From assembly GCF_002105285.1 (NCBI RefSeq), contig NZ_MUHR01000001.1, positions 248,001 through 312,000 on the forward strand: a DNA stretch of 64,000 nucleotides, written 5' to 3'. The stretch is from Planktotalea arctica. GTDB taxonomy: Bacteria > Pseudomonadota > Alphaproteobacteria > Rhodobacterales > Rhodobacteraceae. The notes below the pieces were generated by a model that searched no databases, was not told the DNA's origin, and saw nothing but the letters and a program-made list of their open reading frames with translations. This document shows positions 1-10,456 of the stretch, piece after piece (positions within the stretch are counted from its first letter, which is position 1; every line of letters begins with the position of its first letter). The translations under genes and the position numbers were made by a program.

Positions 1-2
1 CA

Positions 3-1826
3 AGCGATGGCACCTCGGAGTTGGTGAAGAGCCACGGCTATTCTTTCTTCGGCGATCTGAAATATCCTCCTGATTTTACGCATTTCGATTACGTGAACCC
101 CGACGCGCCCAAGGGCGGAGAGATTTCGATGTCCGCGCGCGGAACCTTCGACGGTATGAACCGCTGGGCAAGCAAAGGGCGTCCCGGTCTTTATTCGGGC
201 CTTGTCGCCGAAGCGATGCTGGCGCGCGCGCCCTTTGATGAGGCGGTTCCGGCGGATTCGATCACAGATTCTTATTGCCACCTTGCTAAGTCGGTCGAAT
301 ATCCCAAATCGAAAGAATGGTGCGTTTTCCACATCCGCCCCGAAGCGCGGTTTTCCGATGGCACGCAACTGACGGCGCATGATGCTGCCTTCACGCATAG
401 CCTGTTCCTCGAGCAGGGCATTCGCAGCTTTGCACGTTCGGTCAAACAGCGCATTTCCAGCGTGGAAGCGATTGATGATCTGACCCTGCGCGCGACCTTC
501 GTTGATGGCATATCGCGCCGCTCGCTGATCTCTCAGGTGGGCAGTACGCCTGTGTTTTCAAAGGCCTGGTATGAGAAAACGGGCGAGCGACTGGACGAGC
601 CGTCCTTGCTCACACCGCTTGGAAGCGGCCCCTATGTGGTCGATGATTTCGACATCAATCGCTATATCATCTACAAACGCAATCCTGATTACTGGGGCTG
701 GCATCTGCCCGTGAACGTGGGCCGCCACAATTTTGATCGTGTCCGCGTCGAGTATTTTCTGGACGAAACCGCAGAATTTGAAGCATTCAAAGCGGGCGAA
801 TATACCTTCCGCCAAGAGGGCAGCACAAAACGCTGGGCGACGGGATATGATTTCCCAGGCGTTCAAAGTGGCAGCATCAAGCGCGAAGAACTGCCGGACG
901 GCCTGCCACCCTCGCCTGTGGGTTTCGTGTTCAACATGCAGCGCGCGCCCTTTACCGATATCCGCGTGCGCGAGGCGCTGAGCCTTGCGTTCAACTTCGA
1001 ATGGGTCTCTGCGTCCTTGCAGTACGGGCTGACAACACAGCGCCATTCCTTTGTGCAAAACACCCCGCTCGAAGCGAAAGGCCCGCCGAGCGGTTTGGAG
1101 AAAGTACTTCTGGAAACGCTGGGTGATCTGGTGCCGGCCGAAATGATGCGAGATGATGCAGTGCGTGCGCATACCTCAAATCCTGATACGGTCTCTGATC
1201 GACGCAACCAGCGCAAAGCCTTGAAACTGCTTCAAGATGCGGGCTGGAGCGTCGGAAGTGATGGTAAATTCCGCGACGCGGATGGCACGCTGGTCGAATT
1301 TGACATCATGCTTTCGTCCAGCACCAGCGACACCGCAGAGGCGATCATCACCACCTATGTTCAGACCTTGAACAAATGGGGGATCACCGCTGGGATGGAT
1401 AAGGTCGATTCAGCGCAATATCAGGGCCGTTTCCTAGATAAGGACTTCGATATGATGTACACGCGCAACCATGCGTTTATGTCTGCGGGCACGGGGCTTA
1501 ACCAGCTTTATGGCTCTGAAACGGCCATCGTTTCGTCGTATAACCCCCAATCACTGCAAAGCCCGTTGGTGGACGCGATCATAGAAGGGTCGTTGCAAAC
1601 CAGTTCGCGCGAAGAGGAAGAGGCAGCGCTCATGGCGCTCGATCGTGCCTTGCGCTACCTGCGGATTCAGATCCCGAGCGGCTATGTCGCAGAGAATTGG
1701 GTCGCGTCCTACGACATGTACGAACATCCCGAAAACCTGCCGCCCCTTGCCTTGGGCGCGCTTGATTTCTGGTGGTTCAATCAGGACAAATACGAGGCGC
1801 TGAAAGCCTCCGGCGCGCTGAGGTAA
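3..1826 (+). CDS. yejA: Peptide ABC transporter substrate-binding protein, YejA type (5' end outside window)
   Basis: Periplasmic solute-binding protein (family 5) that would deliver peptides to the YejBEF importer encoded directly downstream. The reading frame is open to the left edge: codons before the first possible internal start (TTG at 21) read SDGTSE and join smoothly to the conserved YejA segment HGYSFFGDLKYPPDF. The true start and signal peptide therefore lie outside the window. Further family features are the YVNPDAPKGG segment, the LGSGPYVV core of family 5 binding proteins, and an RVREALSLAFNFEW region. About 607 residues are visible, near the expected full size. It ends 6 bp before yejB, so the genes form one operon. 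The family identity is confident; the exact peptide substrate is not visible. Confidence 0.9.
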   Translation, partial: SDGTSELVKSHGYSFFGDLKYPPDFTHFDYVNPDAPKGGEISMSARGTFDGMNRWASKGRPGLYSGLVAEAMLARAPFDEAVPADSITDSYCHLAKSVEYPKSKEWCVFHIRPEARFSDGTQLTAHDAAFTHSLFLEQGIRSFARSVKQRISSVEAIDDLTLRATFVDGISRRSLISQVGSTPVFSKAWYEKTGERLDEPSLLTPLGSGPYVVDDFDINRYIIYKRNPDYWGWHLPVNVGRHNFDRVRVEYFLDETAEFEAFKAGEYTFRQEGSTKRWATGYDFPGVQSGSIKREELPDGLPPSPVGFVFNMQRAPFTDIRVREALSLAFNFEWVSASLQYGLTTQRHSFVQNTPLEAKGPPSGLEKVLLETLGDLVPAEMMRDDAVRAHTSNPDTVSDRRNQRKALKLLQDAGWSVGSDGKFRDADGTLVEFDIMLSSSTSDTAEAIITTYVQTLNKWGITAGMDKVDSAQYQGRFLDKDFDMMYTRNHAFMSAGTGLNQLYGSETAIVSSYNPQSLQSPLVDAIIEGSLQTSSREEEEAALMALDRALRYLRIQIPSGYVAENWVASYDMYEHPENLPPLALGALDFWWFNQDKYEALKASGALR

Positions 1827-1832
1827 TTTGCT

Positions 1833-2918
1833 TTGGGTGCCTATATTCTTCGACGGCTTTTGCTGATCATTCCGACGCTGCTCGGGATTATGATCGTGAA
1901 TTTCACGCTGGTGCAGTTCGTGCCGGGCGGCCCTGTGGAGCAGGTTCTGGCCCAGATGCAGGGTGGCGGCGATGTGTTCGAGGGGTTTTCCGGCGGCGGC
2001 AATGATGTGGCTGAAGAAACCTTTGGATCGGATAGCGAATATATCGGCGCGCGGGGGCTGCCCAAGGAATTCATCGAAGAGCTGGAAAAAGAATTCGGGT
2101 TCGACAAGCCGCCAGTCGAGCGGTTTTTCAACATGCTTTGGAACTACATGCGCCTAGATTTTGGAGAGAGTTATTTCCGCTCTATTAGTGTCATTGATCT
2201 GGTGCTGGAAAAGATGCCGGTGTCTATCACGCTGGGGCTTTGGTCCACTTTGATCGCCTATCTGGTCTCGATTCCGCTGGGTATTCGCAAGGCGGTGCAT
2301 GACGGCACCAGCTTTGACACCTGGACCTCTGCGGCCATCATCGTGGCCTATGCGATCCCTGGATTTTTGTTCGCGATCCTGCTGCTTGTTCTGTTCGCGG
2401 GCGGGTCTTATTGGCAGATTTTCCCTCTGCGCGGCCTCACGTCGGAAAATTTCGAAGAGTTAAGCCTGTTGGGCAAGATCGGCGATTACCTCTGGCACAT
2501 TGCGCTGCCTGTTTTCGCCTCCACGATTTCCGCCTTTGCGACGCTGACCTTGCTGACCAAGAACAGCTTTCTCGACGAGATCAAGAAACACTATGTGATG
2601 ACCGCGCGTGCCAAGGGGCTTAGCGAAAGCCGCGTGCTTTATGGTCATGTCTTTCGCAACGCGATGCTGATCGTGATCGCGGGGTTTCCTGCGGTGTTTG
2701 TATCGGTGTTCTTTGGCGGCTCTATTATTATCGAAACGATCTTTTCACTTGATGGGCTTGGGCGGCTTGGCTTTGAGGCCGCCGTTTCGCGCGATTATCC
2801 GGTGATGTTCGGCACGCTGTTTATCTTTGGCCTCATCGGCCTTGTGGTAAATATCCTGTCAGATTTAATGTATGTGCTGGTCGATCCGCGTATCGACTTT
2901 GAAAAGCGGGAGGGCTAG
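1833..2918 (+). CDS. yejB: Peptide ABC transporter permease YejB
   Basis: Inner-membrane permease of the Yej-type oligopeptide importer, 361 residues. It starts with TTG and encodes [19 protein letters not shown], the typical first helix of DppB/OppB/YejB permeases. Between helix 1 and the main domain is the long hydrophilic insertion (about residues 35-90, rich in Gly, Glu and Phe) that separates YejB from shorter DppB proteins. The cytoplasmic EAA coupling loop is visible as [23 protein letters not shown]. It lies 6 bp after yejA and just ahead of yejE, so it is cotranscribed. The TTG start is chosen because it begins the conserved N-terminal helix; no better in-frame ATG is near. Confidence 0.92.
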   Translation: MGAYILRRLLLIIPTLLGIMIVNFTLVQFVPGGPVEQVLAQMQGGGDVFEGFSGGGNDVAEETFGSDSEYIGARGLPKEFIEELEKEFGFDKPPVERFFNMLWNYMRLDFGESYFRSISVIDLVLEKMPVSITLGLWSTLIAYLVSIPLGIRKAVHDGTSFDTWTSAAIIVAYAIPGFLFAILLLVLFAGGSYWQIFPLRGLTSENFEELSLLGKIGDYLWHIALPVFASTISAFATLTLLTKNSFLDEIKKHYVMTARAKGLSESRVLYGHVFRNAMLIVIAGFPAVFVSVFFGGSIIIETIFSLDGLGRLGFEAAVSRDYPVMFGTLFIFGLIGLVVNILSDLMYVLVDPRIDFEKREG

Positions 2919-2922
2919 CGCC

Positions 2923-4029
2923 ATGGCACTTTCGCCGCTCAATCAGCGCCGCTGGCGCAACTTCAAACGCAACCGCCGCGCGCTTTGGTCATTGATCATT
3001 TTCTCGATTCTGTTCGGGTTAAGTCTGTTCGCTGAGTTCATCGCAAACGACAAACCCATCATGGTGAGCTATCGCGGCGAATTGCATGCGCCTGTGTTCA
3101 GTTTCTATCCCGAAACCGCCTTTGGTGGGGATTTCCAAACAGAAGCGGTCTACCGCGATGTTGAGGTAAAATGCCTGATCAAATCGGGTGGTATGGATGC
3201 GTGCTGGGACGATCCAGACGGGGTGATCGAGAGCATCGACGCCGGAACGTTCAGCGCAGATGGATTTCAGCAAGGCTGGCTGCTTTGGCCGGTGATTCCC
3301 TATGCCTATGACACGACCGTTGATCGCGCGGGCGCAGCGCCGCTGCCCCCTAACGAGCAGAACCTGCTGGGCACAGATGACACCAAGCGCGATGTGCTGG
3401 CGCGGGTGATTTATGGTTTCCGATTGTCCATCATGTTCACGCTAATCGTGACCACTTTGGCCAGTGTCGTCGGCATTGCCGCGGGTGCCTTGCAAGGTTA
3501 TTTCGGCGGCTGGGTCGATCTATTGTTCCAGCGGTTCATCGAGATTTGGGGTGCGGTGCCCTCACTTTATATCATTATCATCATGTTCGCGATTTTGGGG
3601 CGGGGGTTCTGGCTACTGGTGTTCCTTATGGTGCTCTTTGGCTGGATGGCGCTTGTGGGCGTGGTGCGCGCGGAATTCCTCCGGGCGCGCAATCTGGAAT
3701 ATGTGCGCGCGGCCAAGGCGCTTGGCGTCAGCAACACGGTCATCATGTTCCGCCACATGTTGCCCAACGCGATGGTCGCGACCGTCACCATGCTGCCATT
3801 CATCGTGACAGGCACGATCAGCACGCTCGCGGGCCTTGATTTTCTGGGCTTCGGCCTGCCATCCTCATCGCCTTCGCTGGGTGAAATGACATTGCAGGCC
3901 AAACAAAACCTGCAAGCGCCATGGCTCGCCTTTACCGCCTTCTTCGCCTTTGCCATCATGCTCTCGCTACTTGTTTTCATCTTCGAGGGCGTTCGTGATG
4001 CATTCGATCCAAGGAAGACCTTCTCATGA
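2923..4029 (+). CDS. yejE: Peptide ABC transporter permease YejE
   Basis: Second inner-membrane permease of the Yej importer, 368 residues. The frame is open further upstream, but the ATG at 2923 gives the family N-terminus (MALSPLNQRRWRNFKRNRRALWSL), lies 4 bp after the yejB stop, and avoids overlapping yejB. A large periplasmic loop follows helix 1 (roughly residues 35-150), as in YejE and unlike short DppC proteins. The GTDDTKRDVLARVIYGFRLS segment and the EAA loop (YVRAAKALGVSNTVIMFRHMLPNA) mark the DppC-like transport domain. Its stop codon overlaps the yejF start in an ATGA junction, indicating translational coupling to the ATPase. Confidence 0.92.
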   Translation: MALSPLNQRRWRNFKRNRRALWSLIIFSILFGLSLFAEFIANDKPIMVSYRGELHAPVFSFYPETAFGGDFQTEAVYRDVEVKCLIKSGGMDACWDDPDGVIESIDAGTFSADGFQQGWLLWPVIPYAYDTTVDRAGAAPLPPNEQNLLGTDDTKRDVLARVIYGFRLSIMFTLIVTTLASVVGIAAGALQGYFGGWVDLLFQRFIEIWGAVPSLYIIIIMFAILGRGFWLLVFLMVLFGWMALVGVVRAEFLRARNLEYVRAAKALGVSNTVIMFRHMLPNAMVATVTMLPFIVTGTISTLAGLDFLGFGLPSSSPSLGEMTLQAKQNLQAPWLAFTAFFAFAIMLSLLVFIFEGVRDAFDPRKTFS

Positions 4030-5621
4030 GCCTTTTGGAGGTCAAAGACCTGAAAGTCGCCTTTCGTCAGGACGGCCAGCTTAGCGCGGCGGTGCGAGGC
4101 GTCAGCTTTACCGTTGATCGCGGCGAAACGGTCGCGCTGGTCGGGGAGAGCGGCTCTGGCAAGTCGGTGACGGCGCTGAGTACTGTATCGTTGCTTGGCT
4201 CCAGCGCGGTGACGGAAGGCTCGATCACCTATGATGGGCAACAGATGGTCGGCGCGAATGAGGCGCTGCTGCGCAAAGTGCGCGGCAACGACATCAGCTT
4301 CATTTTCCAGGAACCTATGACATCGCTTAACCCGTTGCACACGCTGGAAAAACAGCTTGGTGAATCGCTTGCCTTGCACCAAGGCGTTGTCGGCGACGCT
4401 GCGCGCGGGCGGATCATCGAGTTGATGGAAAAGGTTGGTATTCGCGATCCTGAGAGCCGTTTGAACTCCTATCCCCATCAGCTTTCCGGCGGTCAGCGTC
4501 AGCGCGTAATGATCGCGATGGCGCTGGCGAACGGGCCTGATCTTCTGGTCGCGGATGAGCCGACGACAGCATTGGATGTGACCATCCAAGCGCAGATATT
4601 GGAACTGCTCGCGGGGCTGAAAAAGACCGAGAGCATGGGGCTTTTGTTCATCACACATGATCTTGGGATCGTGCGCAGCATCGCGGACAAGGTTTGCGTT
4701 ATGAAAGCGGGCGAGATTGTCGAGGCAGGGCCGACCGAACAGGTGTTCAACGATCCGCAGCATGAATATACCAAGACTCTGCTTAGCGCCCATGCGGTAG
4801 GCACGCCCGATCCTGTGCCAAGCGGTGCGAAAGAGATTGTCAGCACCGATCATCTTAAGGTCTGGTTCCCGATCCAGCAGGGTTTTCTGAAACGCACGGT
4901 GGGTCACGTCAAAGCGGTGAACGATGCAACGCTCAATGTGCGCGCTGGTGAAACTCTTGGGATTGTCGGCGAAAGTGGCTCTGGAAAGACCACGCTGGCG
5001 CTGGCGATGATGCGGCTGATTGCTTCCGAGGGCGGGATTACCTTTGACGGGCAGGACACGCGCCGCTGGGCCACGCGCCAGCTTCGCGCGGCGCGCAAGG
5101 ATATGCAGATCGTGTTTCAGGATCCGTTTGGTTCGCTTTCGCCGCGCATGACGGCCGAGCAGATCATCGCCGAAGGCCTTGGCGTGCATGGCACGGATGG
5201 CATGAAAACGCCGCGCGACATGGTTGGCGAGATCATGGCCGAGGTCGGCCTCGATCCTGAAACCATGCACCGCTATCCGCATGAGTTTTCCGGCGGGCAG
5301 CGCCAGCGTATCGCCATCGCGCGCGCGATGATCCTGCGGCCCAAGCTGGTGGTTCTGGATGAACCTACCAGTGCGCTGGACATGACAGTGCAGGTACAGA
5401 TCGTAGAACTGCTACGCGGGCTGCAACAGAAATACGGGCTGGCCTATCTGTTTATCAGTCACGATCTTAAGGTCGTGCGCGCCATGTCGCATAAGGTCTT
5501 GGTGATGAAACAAGGCGATATCGTCGAGATGGGCGAGAGCGAGGCGCTGTTCAAAGCGCCCCGTCATGAGTATACGCGCGCGCTGCTGAGCGCTGCGCTG
5601 GACCACCGTGCAAGCGGTTAG
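4026..5621 (+). CDS. yejF: Peptide ABC transporter double ATPase YejF
   Basis: Cytoplasmic ATPase that powers YejBE, 531 residues with two complete nucleotide-binding domains in one chain. Domain 1 has Walker A GESGSGKS at about residues 40-47, signature LSGGQRQR and Walker [13 protein letters not shown]. Domain 2 repeats these as [17 protein letters not shown] and [12 protein letters not shown]. Each domain ends in the OppD/DppD-like C-terminal segment ([20 protein letters not shown]). The start overlaps the yejE stop by 4 bp. At the other end the last 4 bp overlap the convergent hemN gene, leaving no room for a separate terminator. A long frame on the opposite strand is a codon-bias shadow. 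Confidence 0.94.
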   Translation: MSLLEVKDLKVAFRQDGQLSAAVRGVSFTVDRGETVALVGESGSGKSVTALSTVSLLGSSAVTEGSITYDGQQMVGANEALLRKVRGNDISFIFQEPMTSLNPLHTLEKQLGESLALHQGVVGDAARGRIIELMEKVGIRDPESRLNSYPHQLSGGQRQRVMIAMALANGPDLLVADEPTTALDVTIQAQILELLAGLKKTESMGLLFITHDLGIVRSIADKVCVMKAGEIVEAGPTEQVFNDPQHEYTKTLLSAHAVGTPDPVPSGAKEIVSTDHLKVWFPIQQGFLKRTVGHVKAVNDATLNVRAGETLGIVGESGSGKTTLALAMMRLIASEGGITFDGQDTRRWATRQLRAARKDMQIVFQDPFGSLSPRMTAEQIIAEGLGVHGTDGMKTPRDMVGEIMAEVGLDPETMHRYPHEFSGGQRQRIAIARAMILRPKLVVLDEPTSALDMTVQVQIVELLRGLQQKYGLAYLFISHDLKVVRAMSHKVLVMKQGDIVEMGESEALFKAPRHEYTRALLSAALDHRASG

Positions 5622-6973
5622 ATCGCCGAACTATGGCCCGCGTGGCTGAGATCATAGGCATCGAACTGGCGCGCGATCAGGCGGGTCAAAGGCCGCGCTT
5701 CGAGCGGAACGAAAAGCCCGTCGCTGTTGACGGTCAGCAAACCCTCGAACGCGCGATTGGTTTCTTCGAACAAGGTGTCGAGCGCGGCGGCGGGCATGTC
5801 GAAGCGCTGCATGATCTCGCTGCGTGAAATGCGAAAATCGCACATCAATGCCTCGATCAGGCGGGCTCGCATCTTGTCGTCGCCGCCAAAGCTATGGCCG
5901 CGCGCGATGGGAATGCGCCCCTCGCGTACCGCTGCGGTATATTTCGATGTAGAGGCGTCGTTCTGCGCATAGCCCTGCGGGTAGCGCGAGATAGACGAGG
6001 CTCCGAGGCCGATCAACACATCGGAGGTATCTTCGGTATAGCCTTGGAAATTGCGCCGCAAGCGACCTGCGTCGAGCGCTTTGGTTAGCCCGTCTTCCTT
6101 GGTTGCGAAGTGATCGATCCCGATTTCGCGGTAGTTGTCCCACAGGAATAGACGTTGCGCGGTTTCGAACAAATCGAGGCGTTCTTGCGGTGTCGGCAGT
6201 GCGTCGGAGGGGATCATCGACTGGCGACGGGCCATCCATGGCACATGTGCATAGCCATAAAGCGCGACGCGATCAGGATTGAGTGACAGGAGCTTTTGCA
6301 CGCTTTCGGTGATCTTGCCTTTGGTCTGATGCGGCAAACCATAGAGGATATCTGCGTTCAGAGATTGTACTCCGCGCGCGCGGATCATGTCGATGGCATT
6401 GCGCGTGACGTCATAGCTTTGCTCGCGGCCGATACATTTCTGGATTTCCGGATCGAAGTCCTGCACCCCGATAGAGGCGCGGTTCATGCCTGCTGCGGCC
6501 AGCGCATCAAGGCGCGCACCGTCGATTTCGTTCGGATCGATCTCGACCGAGAACTCACCGCCCGGTGCCATGGGCGTCACGGCCAGAATTTCTCCAGCCA
6601 GATCGGTGATCATCTCGGCGGACAAAAGCGTTGGTGTCCCGCCGCCCCAGTGCAGCCGCTCGAGCGTGACCCCCTCGGGCAAATGCGCTGCAAGTGTAGC
6701 GATCTCTTTCTTGATGGTCTCAAGATAGGCGATGATTGGTGCGGTGCTTTGCGTGCCTTGCGTGCGGCAGGCGCAGAACCAGCAAAGCCGCCGACAAAAC
6801 GGGATGTGAACATAAAGCGAAATCTGGCTGTGCGGCTTGATTTCGGAGATCCAACGCGCGACCTGCGTATCGCTGACCTCGCCGTTGAAGTGCGGAGACG
6901 TGGGATAGCTTGTATAACGCGGTACTTTCGCGTCAAAAAGACCCAGCCGTTCAAGTTGGTTTCGCATTGTCAT
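5618..6973 (-). CDS. hemN: Oxygen-independent coproporphyrinogen III oxidase HemN
   Basis: Radical-SAM enzyme that decarboxylates coproporphyrinogen III to protoporphyrinogen IX without oxygen, a step of haem synthesis under low oxygen. The 451-residue length matches true HemN rather than shorter HemW. The cluster motif is intact: YVHIPFCRRLCWFCAC with Cys60, Cys64, Cys67 and Cys69. The SAM-binding WGGGTPTLL and the GVQDFDPEIQ segment are also present. The N-terminus (KVPRYTSYPTSPHF) is the classic HemN opening. It is divergent from fnrL, and an FNR-type palindrome lies about 36 bp upstream of its ATG, so induction by FnrL at low oxygen is likely. The 3' end overlaps yejF by 4 bp. A second ATG two codons downstream is possible as start. 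Confidence 0.95.
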   Translation of the reverse strand: MTMRNQLERLGLFDAKVPRYTSYPTSPHFNGEVSDTQVARWISEIKPHSQISLYVHIPFCRRLCWFCACRTQGTQSTAPIIAYLETIKKEIATLAAHLPEGVTLERLHWGGGTPTLLSAEMITDLAGEILAVTPMAPGGEFSVEIDPNEIDGARLDALAAAGMNRASIGVQDFDPEIQKCIGREQSYDVTRNAIDMIRARGVQSLNADILYGLPHQTKGKITESVQKLLSLNPDRVALYGYAHVPWMARRQSMIPSDALPTPQERLDLFETAQRLFLWDNYREIGIDHFATKEDGLTKALDAGRLRRNFQGYTEDTSDVLIGLGASSISRYPQGYAQNDASTSKYTAAVREGRIPIARGHSFGGDDKMRARLIEALMCDFRISRSEIMQRFDMPAAALDTLFEETNRAFEGLLTVNSDGLFVPLEARPLTRLIARQFDAYDLSHAGHSSAI

Positions 6974-7008
6974 GTTTTAAGCGATAGGTTGTGTTAGTTA
7001 GTGTTTCT

Positions 7009-7022
7009 TTGATTCAGATCAA
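7009..7022. promoter_or_regulatory. FNR box between hemN and fnrL
   Basis: The sequence TTGATTCAGATCAA is a perfect TTGAT-N4-ATCAA palindrome, the established FNR/FnrL consensus. It lies 36 bp upstream of the hemN start and ends 3 bp before the first possible fnrL ATG. From the hemN side it is placed for activation. On the fnrL side it would overlap the promoter or leader and could give autoregulation. The match is seen directly; the regulatory effect is inferred. Confidence 0.85.
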
Positions 7023-7025
7023 TGG

Positions 7026-7781
7026 ATGTATTTTGATATGCCGCAAGCGATAGCCGTCGACCTTCAGGACTGTGGGGATTGCCCCATAAGACATCGTGCC
7101 GTCTGCGCACGTTGTGAAACCGACGAATTGGAGCGGTTGGACCAGATCAAGTATTACCGCTCTTATGAAGCGGGCCAGACGATTGTGTGGTCGGGCGAAC
7201 CGATGGATTTTGTCGGTTCACTGGTACGTGGAATTGCTACGCTGTCGCAGACGATGGAAGATGGGCGCACGCAAATGGTTGGCCTTTTGTTGCCCTCCGA
7301 CTTCGTGGGGCGCCCCGGGCGCCGCGGCGCGGCTTATGATGTGGTTGCGACCACAGATCTGGTGATGTGCTGTTTCCGTAAGGTGCCTTTTGAGGAAATG
7401 ATGGCCCGCACGCCACATATTGCCCAGCGTTTGCTGGAAATGACGCTGGACGAGCTGGATGCGGCACGCGAATGGATGCTGGTCTTGGGCCGCAAGACTG
7501 CGCGTGAAAAGATCGCATCGCTGTTGTCGATCATCGCGCGGCGTGATGCCACGCTGAACCTGCGTGCGCAGGATGCCAAGATTGTATTTGACCTACCGCT
7601 CACGCGCGAAGCGATGGCCGACTATCTTGGCCTTACGCTTGAAACGGTCAGCCGCCAGATTAGCGCGCTCAAGCGTGACGGCGTCATCGTGCTGGAGGGC
7701 AAACGCCACGTGACCATCCCCGACTTCGAGCGTTTGCTGGATGAAGCCGGAGATGACAGTGACGGTGGTTTTCTGTCTTAG
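7026..7781 (+). CDS. fnrL: Fnr-type oxygen-responsive transcription regulator FnrL
   Basis: Crp/Fnr-family regulator of 251 residues that senses oxygen through a [4Fe-4S] cluster. The N-terminus has Cys16, Cys19, Cys27 and Cys30 (CGDCPIRHRAVCARC), and the central ligand candidate is Cys115 or Cys116 (MCCFRK), as in FnrL of Rhodobacter relatives. The helix-turn-helix reads LGLTLETVSRQISALKRDG; Glu206, Ser209 and Arg210 match the residues that read TTGAT half sites. A downstream ATG at 7038 (MPQAIAVDLQDCGDC) would keep all cysteines and move the start away from the FNR box. Divergent from hemN; the cbb3 operons nearby carry matching boxes, so this is the likely local regulator. Confidence 0.93.
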   Translation: MYFDMPQAIAVDLQDCGDCPIRHRAVCARCETDELERLDQIKYYRSYEAGQTIVWSGEPMDFVGSLVRGIATLSQTMEDGRTQMVGLLLPSDFVGRPGRRGAAYDVVATTDLVMCCFRKVPFEEMMARTPHIAQRLLEMTLDELDAAREWMLVLGRKTAREKIASLLSIIARRDATLNLRAQDAKIVFDLPLTREAMADYLGLTLETVSRQISALKRDGVIVLEGKRHVTIPDFERLLDEAGDDSDGGFLS

Positions 7782-7790
7782 GCCTGCGGT

Positions 7791-8633
7791 CTAGTGCATC
7801 ATGAAGATTGGCAGTTTTGCCTCTTCTAACATGTCACGTGTGGCACCGCCGAGAATCGCCTCGCGAAAGCGCGAGTGGCCATAGGCCCCCATCACGATCA
7901 TATCGGCGTCCTTGTCATTGGCATGGCGCAGCAACACGTCGCAAACACGTGGCAGGCTTTTGCCGAGCACGTCGATTTCCGCTTTCACGCCATGGCGCGC
8001 TAGAAATACTGACAAAGGGCCGCCCGGATCAGATCGATCCTGTCCGTGGCGCGGTGGATCGATCACCGTGACGCGCACCGATCGGGCCTGTTTCAGAAAC
8101 GGCAATGCTGCGCGCACGGCATTCATCGCCTCGGGGCTTTCATTCCAGGCGAGGATCACACGTTCAGGCGTGGGATTAGCGGCAACGCCAGCAGGAAGCA
8201 CCAGCACGGGGGATTGGCCCCCGAACAGTGCGCCCTCCAGAATACCCTCCGCTTCGAGCTGCGAGTTTTGCCCGCCGTAGGGCGTTGGTAAAACTGCAAG
8301 GTCGCTGAAACGCGTGCGCATTGAAACGCTGCGATTGATGTTGCCTATCGGGTTCACCGAAGTTTCGACGCTCCAGCGCGCATTGCTTTTTTCAAGCATG
8401 CCGCGCGCCGTAGCTGCGATGGATTTTGCATCATCGCCAGCGGCTTGCATGGTGCGCTGCATCATTACGGGATCGACGCCGCCGTACTGGAAACCCGGGG
8501 TCAGACGATCAATGCCGTGACACACAACGTCCAGATGGGCGTCAAAAGTTTCCGCCATTTCTGCGAGCGATTGCAGGAAATCCGGCTTGGTCTCTGGATC
8601 GGCGAGATGGGTGATAAGTGTCGCGAAGGCCAT
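7791..8633 (-). CDS. Universal stress protein, tandem UspA domains
   Basis: Cytoplasmic stress protein of 280 residues, about twice one Usp domain, so two domains in tandem. The second domain shows the nucleotide-binding pattern near the C-terminus ([24 protein letters not shown], matching G-x2-G-x9-G-[ST]). The first domain ([14 protein letters not shown] onward) lacks an obvious complete motif. It is divergent from ccoN and shares with it an intergenic region holding two FNR-type boxes, one of them 59 bp upstream of this start. Usp genes beside cbb3 operons in alphaproteobacteria are often induced at low oxygen; that role here is inferred. Its 3' end is 9 bp from the convergent fnrL stop. 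Confidence 0.85.
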   Translation of the reverse strand: MAFATLITHLADPETKPDFLQSLAEMAETFDAHLDVVCHGIDRLTPGFQYGGVDPVMMQRTMQAAGDDAKSIAATARGMLEKSNARWSVETSVNPIGNINRSVSMRTRFSDLAVLPTPYGGQNSQLEAEGILEGALFGGQSPVLVLPAGVAANPTPERVILAWNESPEAMNAVRAALPFLKQARSVRVTVIDPPRHGQDRSDPGGPLSVFLARHGVKAEIDVLGKSLPRVCDVLLRHANDKDADMIVMGAYGHSRFREAILGGATRDMLEEAKLPIFMMH

Positions 8634-8691
8634 GGTTTACTCCCTTGGTTCATTTCGCGGGCATTATGGCGCTCTTTTTTCGTGGGTTTCT

Positions 8692-8705
8692 TTGACGTCC
8701 GTCAA
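8692..8705. promoter_or_regulatory. FNR-type box, usp-proximal
   Basis: TTGACGTCCGTCAA is a perfect dyad of TTGAC half sites (TTGAC-N4-GTCAA), one base per half from the FNR consensus and shared with CRP-like sites. It lies 59 bp upstream of the usp start and 124 bp upstream of ccoN, so it more likely serves usp. The site is seen; its use is inferred. Confidence 0.65.
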
Positions 8706-8723
8706 CAAATCTATCCCAAGCGC

Positions 8724-8737
8724 TTGACCCAGATCAA
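8724..8737. promoter_or_regulatory. FNR-type box, ccoN-proximal
   Basis: TTGACCCAGATCAA matches TTGAT-N4-ATCAA with one deviation in the left half. It lies 92 bp upstream of the ccoN ATG, a distance that fits activation of a promoter with a leader of about 50 nucleotides. FNR-dependent induction of ccoNOQP at low oxygen is well established in related bacteria; its use here is inferred. Confidence 0.8.
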
Positions 8738-8828
8738 AGAACGGCCAGCCGCAATCTCGCAAAAGGGCAGCAGTCTAAGAACATCTGCGTATTATTCGAA
8801 TCGCGCGGGCAAGACGAAGGGACGAAAA

Positions 8829-10442
8829 ATGATGAACTACATCAAGATGATCGTGCTTGGTTTAATCACGCTTTTGGCGATGATTGCAGCCAACTACGCA
8901 CGAGACCTTGCCTACATGGTTCACGCGATCATCGTTATGTTGGTTGCGGGGGGTATGTTCCTGTGGACGGTGCGCCAAACGGGCGATGAGCCGGCAGGGT
9001 CAATGGAACACGAATATATGGACGGGGTGGTGCGCTACGGCGTTATCGCGACGACCTTCTGGGGCATAGTGGGTTTCCTTGTGGGAACCTTCATCGCGTT
9101 TCAGTTGGCGTTTCCGTCCTGGAACTTTGATTGGGCGGAAGGCTATGCCAACTTTGGCCGCTTGCGTCCACTGCACACATCTGCGGTGATTTTCGCATTT
9201 GGCGGTAACGCTTTGATTGCGACGTCCTTCTATGTCGTGCAGCGTACCAGCGCCGCGCGCCTTTGGGGCGGTAATATGGCGTGGTTCGTCTTTTGGGGTT
9301 ACCAGTTGTTCATCGTTTTGGCGGCGACGGGCTATTTGCTTGGCTCGACACAGTCCAAAGAATACGCAGAACCCGAATGGCATGTGGATCTTTGGCTCAC
9401 GGTCGTCTGGCTCGCTTATCTTGCGGTCTTCCTCGGAACGATCATCAAGCGTAAGGAAAAGCACATCTATGTGGCGAACTGGTTCTATCTGAGCTTCATC
9501 ATCACGGTTGCTATGCTTCATGTGGTGAATAACCTCTCGATCCCGGTAAGCCTGTTTGGCTCCAAATCGGTTCAGGTCTTTTCGGGTGTTCAGGATGCGA
9601 TGGTGCAGTGGTGGTATGGCCACAACGCGGTTGGCTTCTTCCTGACAGCGGGCTTCCTCGGCATGATGTACTACTTTGTGCCCAAGCAGGCAGAGCGTCC
9701 GGTCTTCTCGTATAAACTGTCGATCATCCACTTCTGGGCGCTGATCTTCCTTTATATTTGGGCTGGCCCACACCACTTGCACTACACAGCTCTTCCAGAC
9801 TGGGCGTCCACCCTTGGTATGGTCTTCTCGATCGTGCTCTGGATGCCAAGCTGGGGCGGCATGATCAACGGTCTGATGACGCTTTCGGGCGCTTGGGACA
9901 AGCTGCGCACCGACCCTGTGATCCGTATGATGGTGATATCGATCGGCTTCTACGGCATGTCCACATTCGAGGGTCCGATGATGTCGATCCGCGCTGTGAA
10001 CTCGCTGTCGCACTACACTGACTGGACAATCGGCCACGTACACTCTGGCGCGCTTGGTTGGAACGGTATGATCACCTTTGGTGCTTTGTACTTCCTCACA
10101 CCAAAGCTTTGGAACCGTACACGCCTTTACAGCCTGTCTTTGGTAAGCTGGCACTTCTGGCTCGCCACAATCGGGATCGTTCTTTACGCCTCCTCGATGT
10201 GGGTCACGGGTATCATGGAAGGTCTGATGTGGCGCGAAGTCGATGCAAACGGTTTCTTGGTAAACTCGTTCGCCGACACGGTTGCCGCAAAGTTCCCGAT
10301 GTACGTAGTCCGCGGTCTGGGCGGTGTGATGTATCTCGCTGGCGCACTGATCATGGCCTACAACCTCTGGATGACCGTCAAACGCAGCCCGGCAGTTGAA
10401 TCTGATACTGCCGAAACTCACGCTGCCGTAGCGGCCGAATAG
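8829..10442 (+). CDS. ccoN: Cytochrome cbb3 oxidase catalytic subunit CcoN
   Basis: Membrane haem-copper oxidase core (537 residues) that reduces oxygen to water with high affinity and pumps protons. The frame is open far upstream, but the ATG at 8829 ([16 protein letters not shown]) begins the first helix and follows an A-rich stretch after the FNR box region. Haem and CuB ligand segments are visible: [19 protein letters not shown] (low-spin haem His), [22 protein letters not shown] (CuB His and the C-family active-site Tyr helix), GPHHLHYT (CuB His pair), and [20 protein letters not shown] (haem His pair). About 12 membrane helices are expected. It is first in the ccoNOQP operon, 14 bp before ccoO. 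Confidence 0.97.
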   Translation: MMNYIKMIVLGLITLLAMIAANYARDLAYMVHAIIVMLVAGGMFLWTVRQTGDEPAGSMEHEYMDGVVRYGVIATTFWGIVGFLVGTFIAFQLAFPSWNFDWAEGYANFGRLRPLHTSAVIFAFGGNALIATSFYVVQRTSAARLWGGNMAWFVFWGYQLFIVLAATGYLLGSTQSKEYAEPEWHVDLWLTVVWLAYLAVFLGTIIKRKEKHIYVANWFYLSFIITVAMLHVVNNLSIPVSLFGSKSVQVFSGVQDAMVQWWYGHNAVGFFLTAGFLGMMYYFVPKQAERPVFSYKLSIIHFWALIFLYIWAGPHHLHYTALPDWASTLGMVFSIVLWMPSWGGMINGLMTLSGAWDKLRTDPVIRMMVISIGFYGMSTFEGPMMSIRAVNSLSHYTDWTIGHVHSGALGWNGMITFGALYFLTPKLWNRTRLYSLSLVSWHFWLATIGIVLYASSMWVTGIMEGLMWREVDANGFLVNSFADTVAAKFPMYVVRGLGGVMYLAGALIMAYNLWMTVKRSPAVESDTAETHAAVAAE

Positions 10443-10456
10443 AAAGGAGCAGACCT

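Noticed and set aside
3567-5282. 571-codon minus-strand frame opposite yejE and yejF
   Set aside because: It is antisense to two well-recognised genes, shows no family motif, and arises from codon bias in GC-rich DNA.
8445-8828. N-terminal extension of ccoN
   Set aside because: The extension overlaps the divergent usp gene and both FNR boxes and is not part of CcoN.
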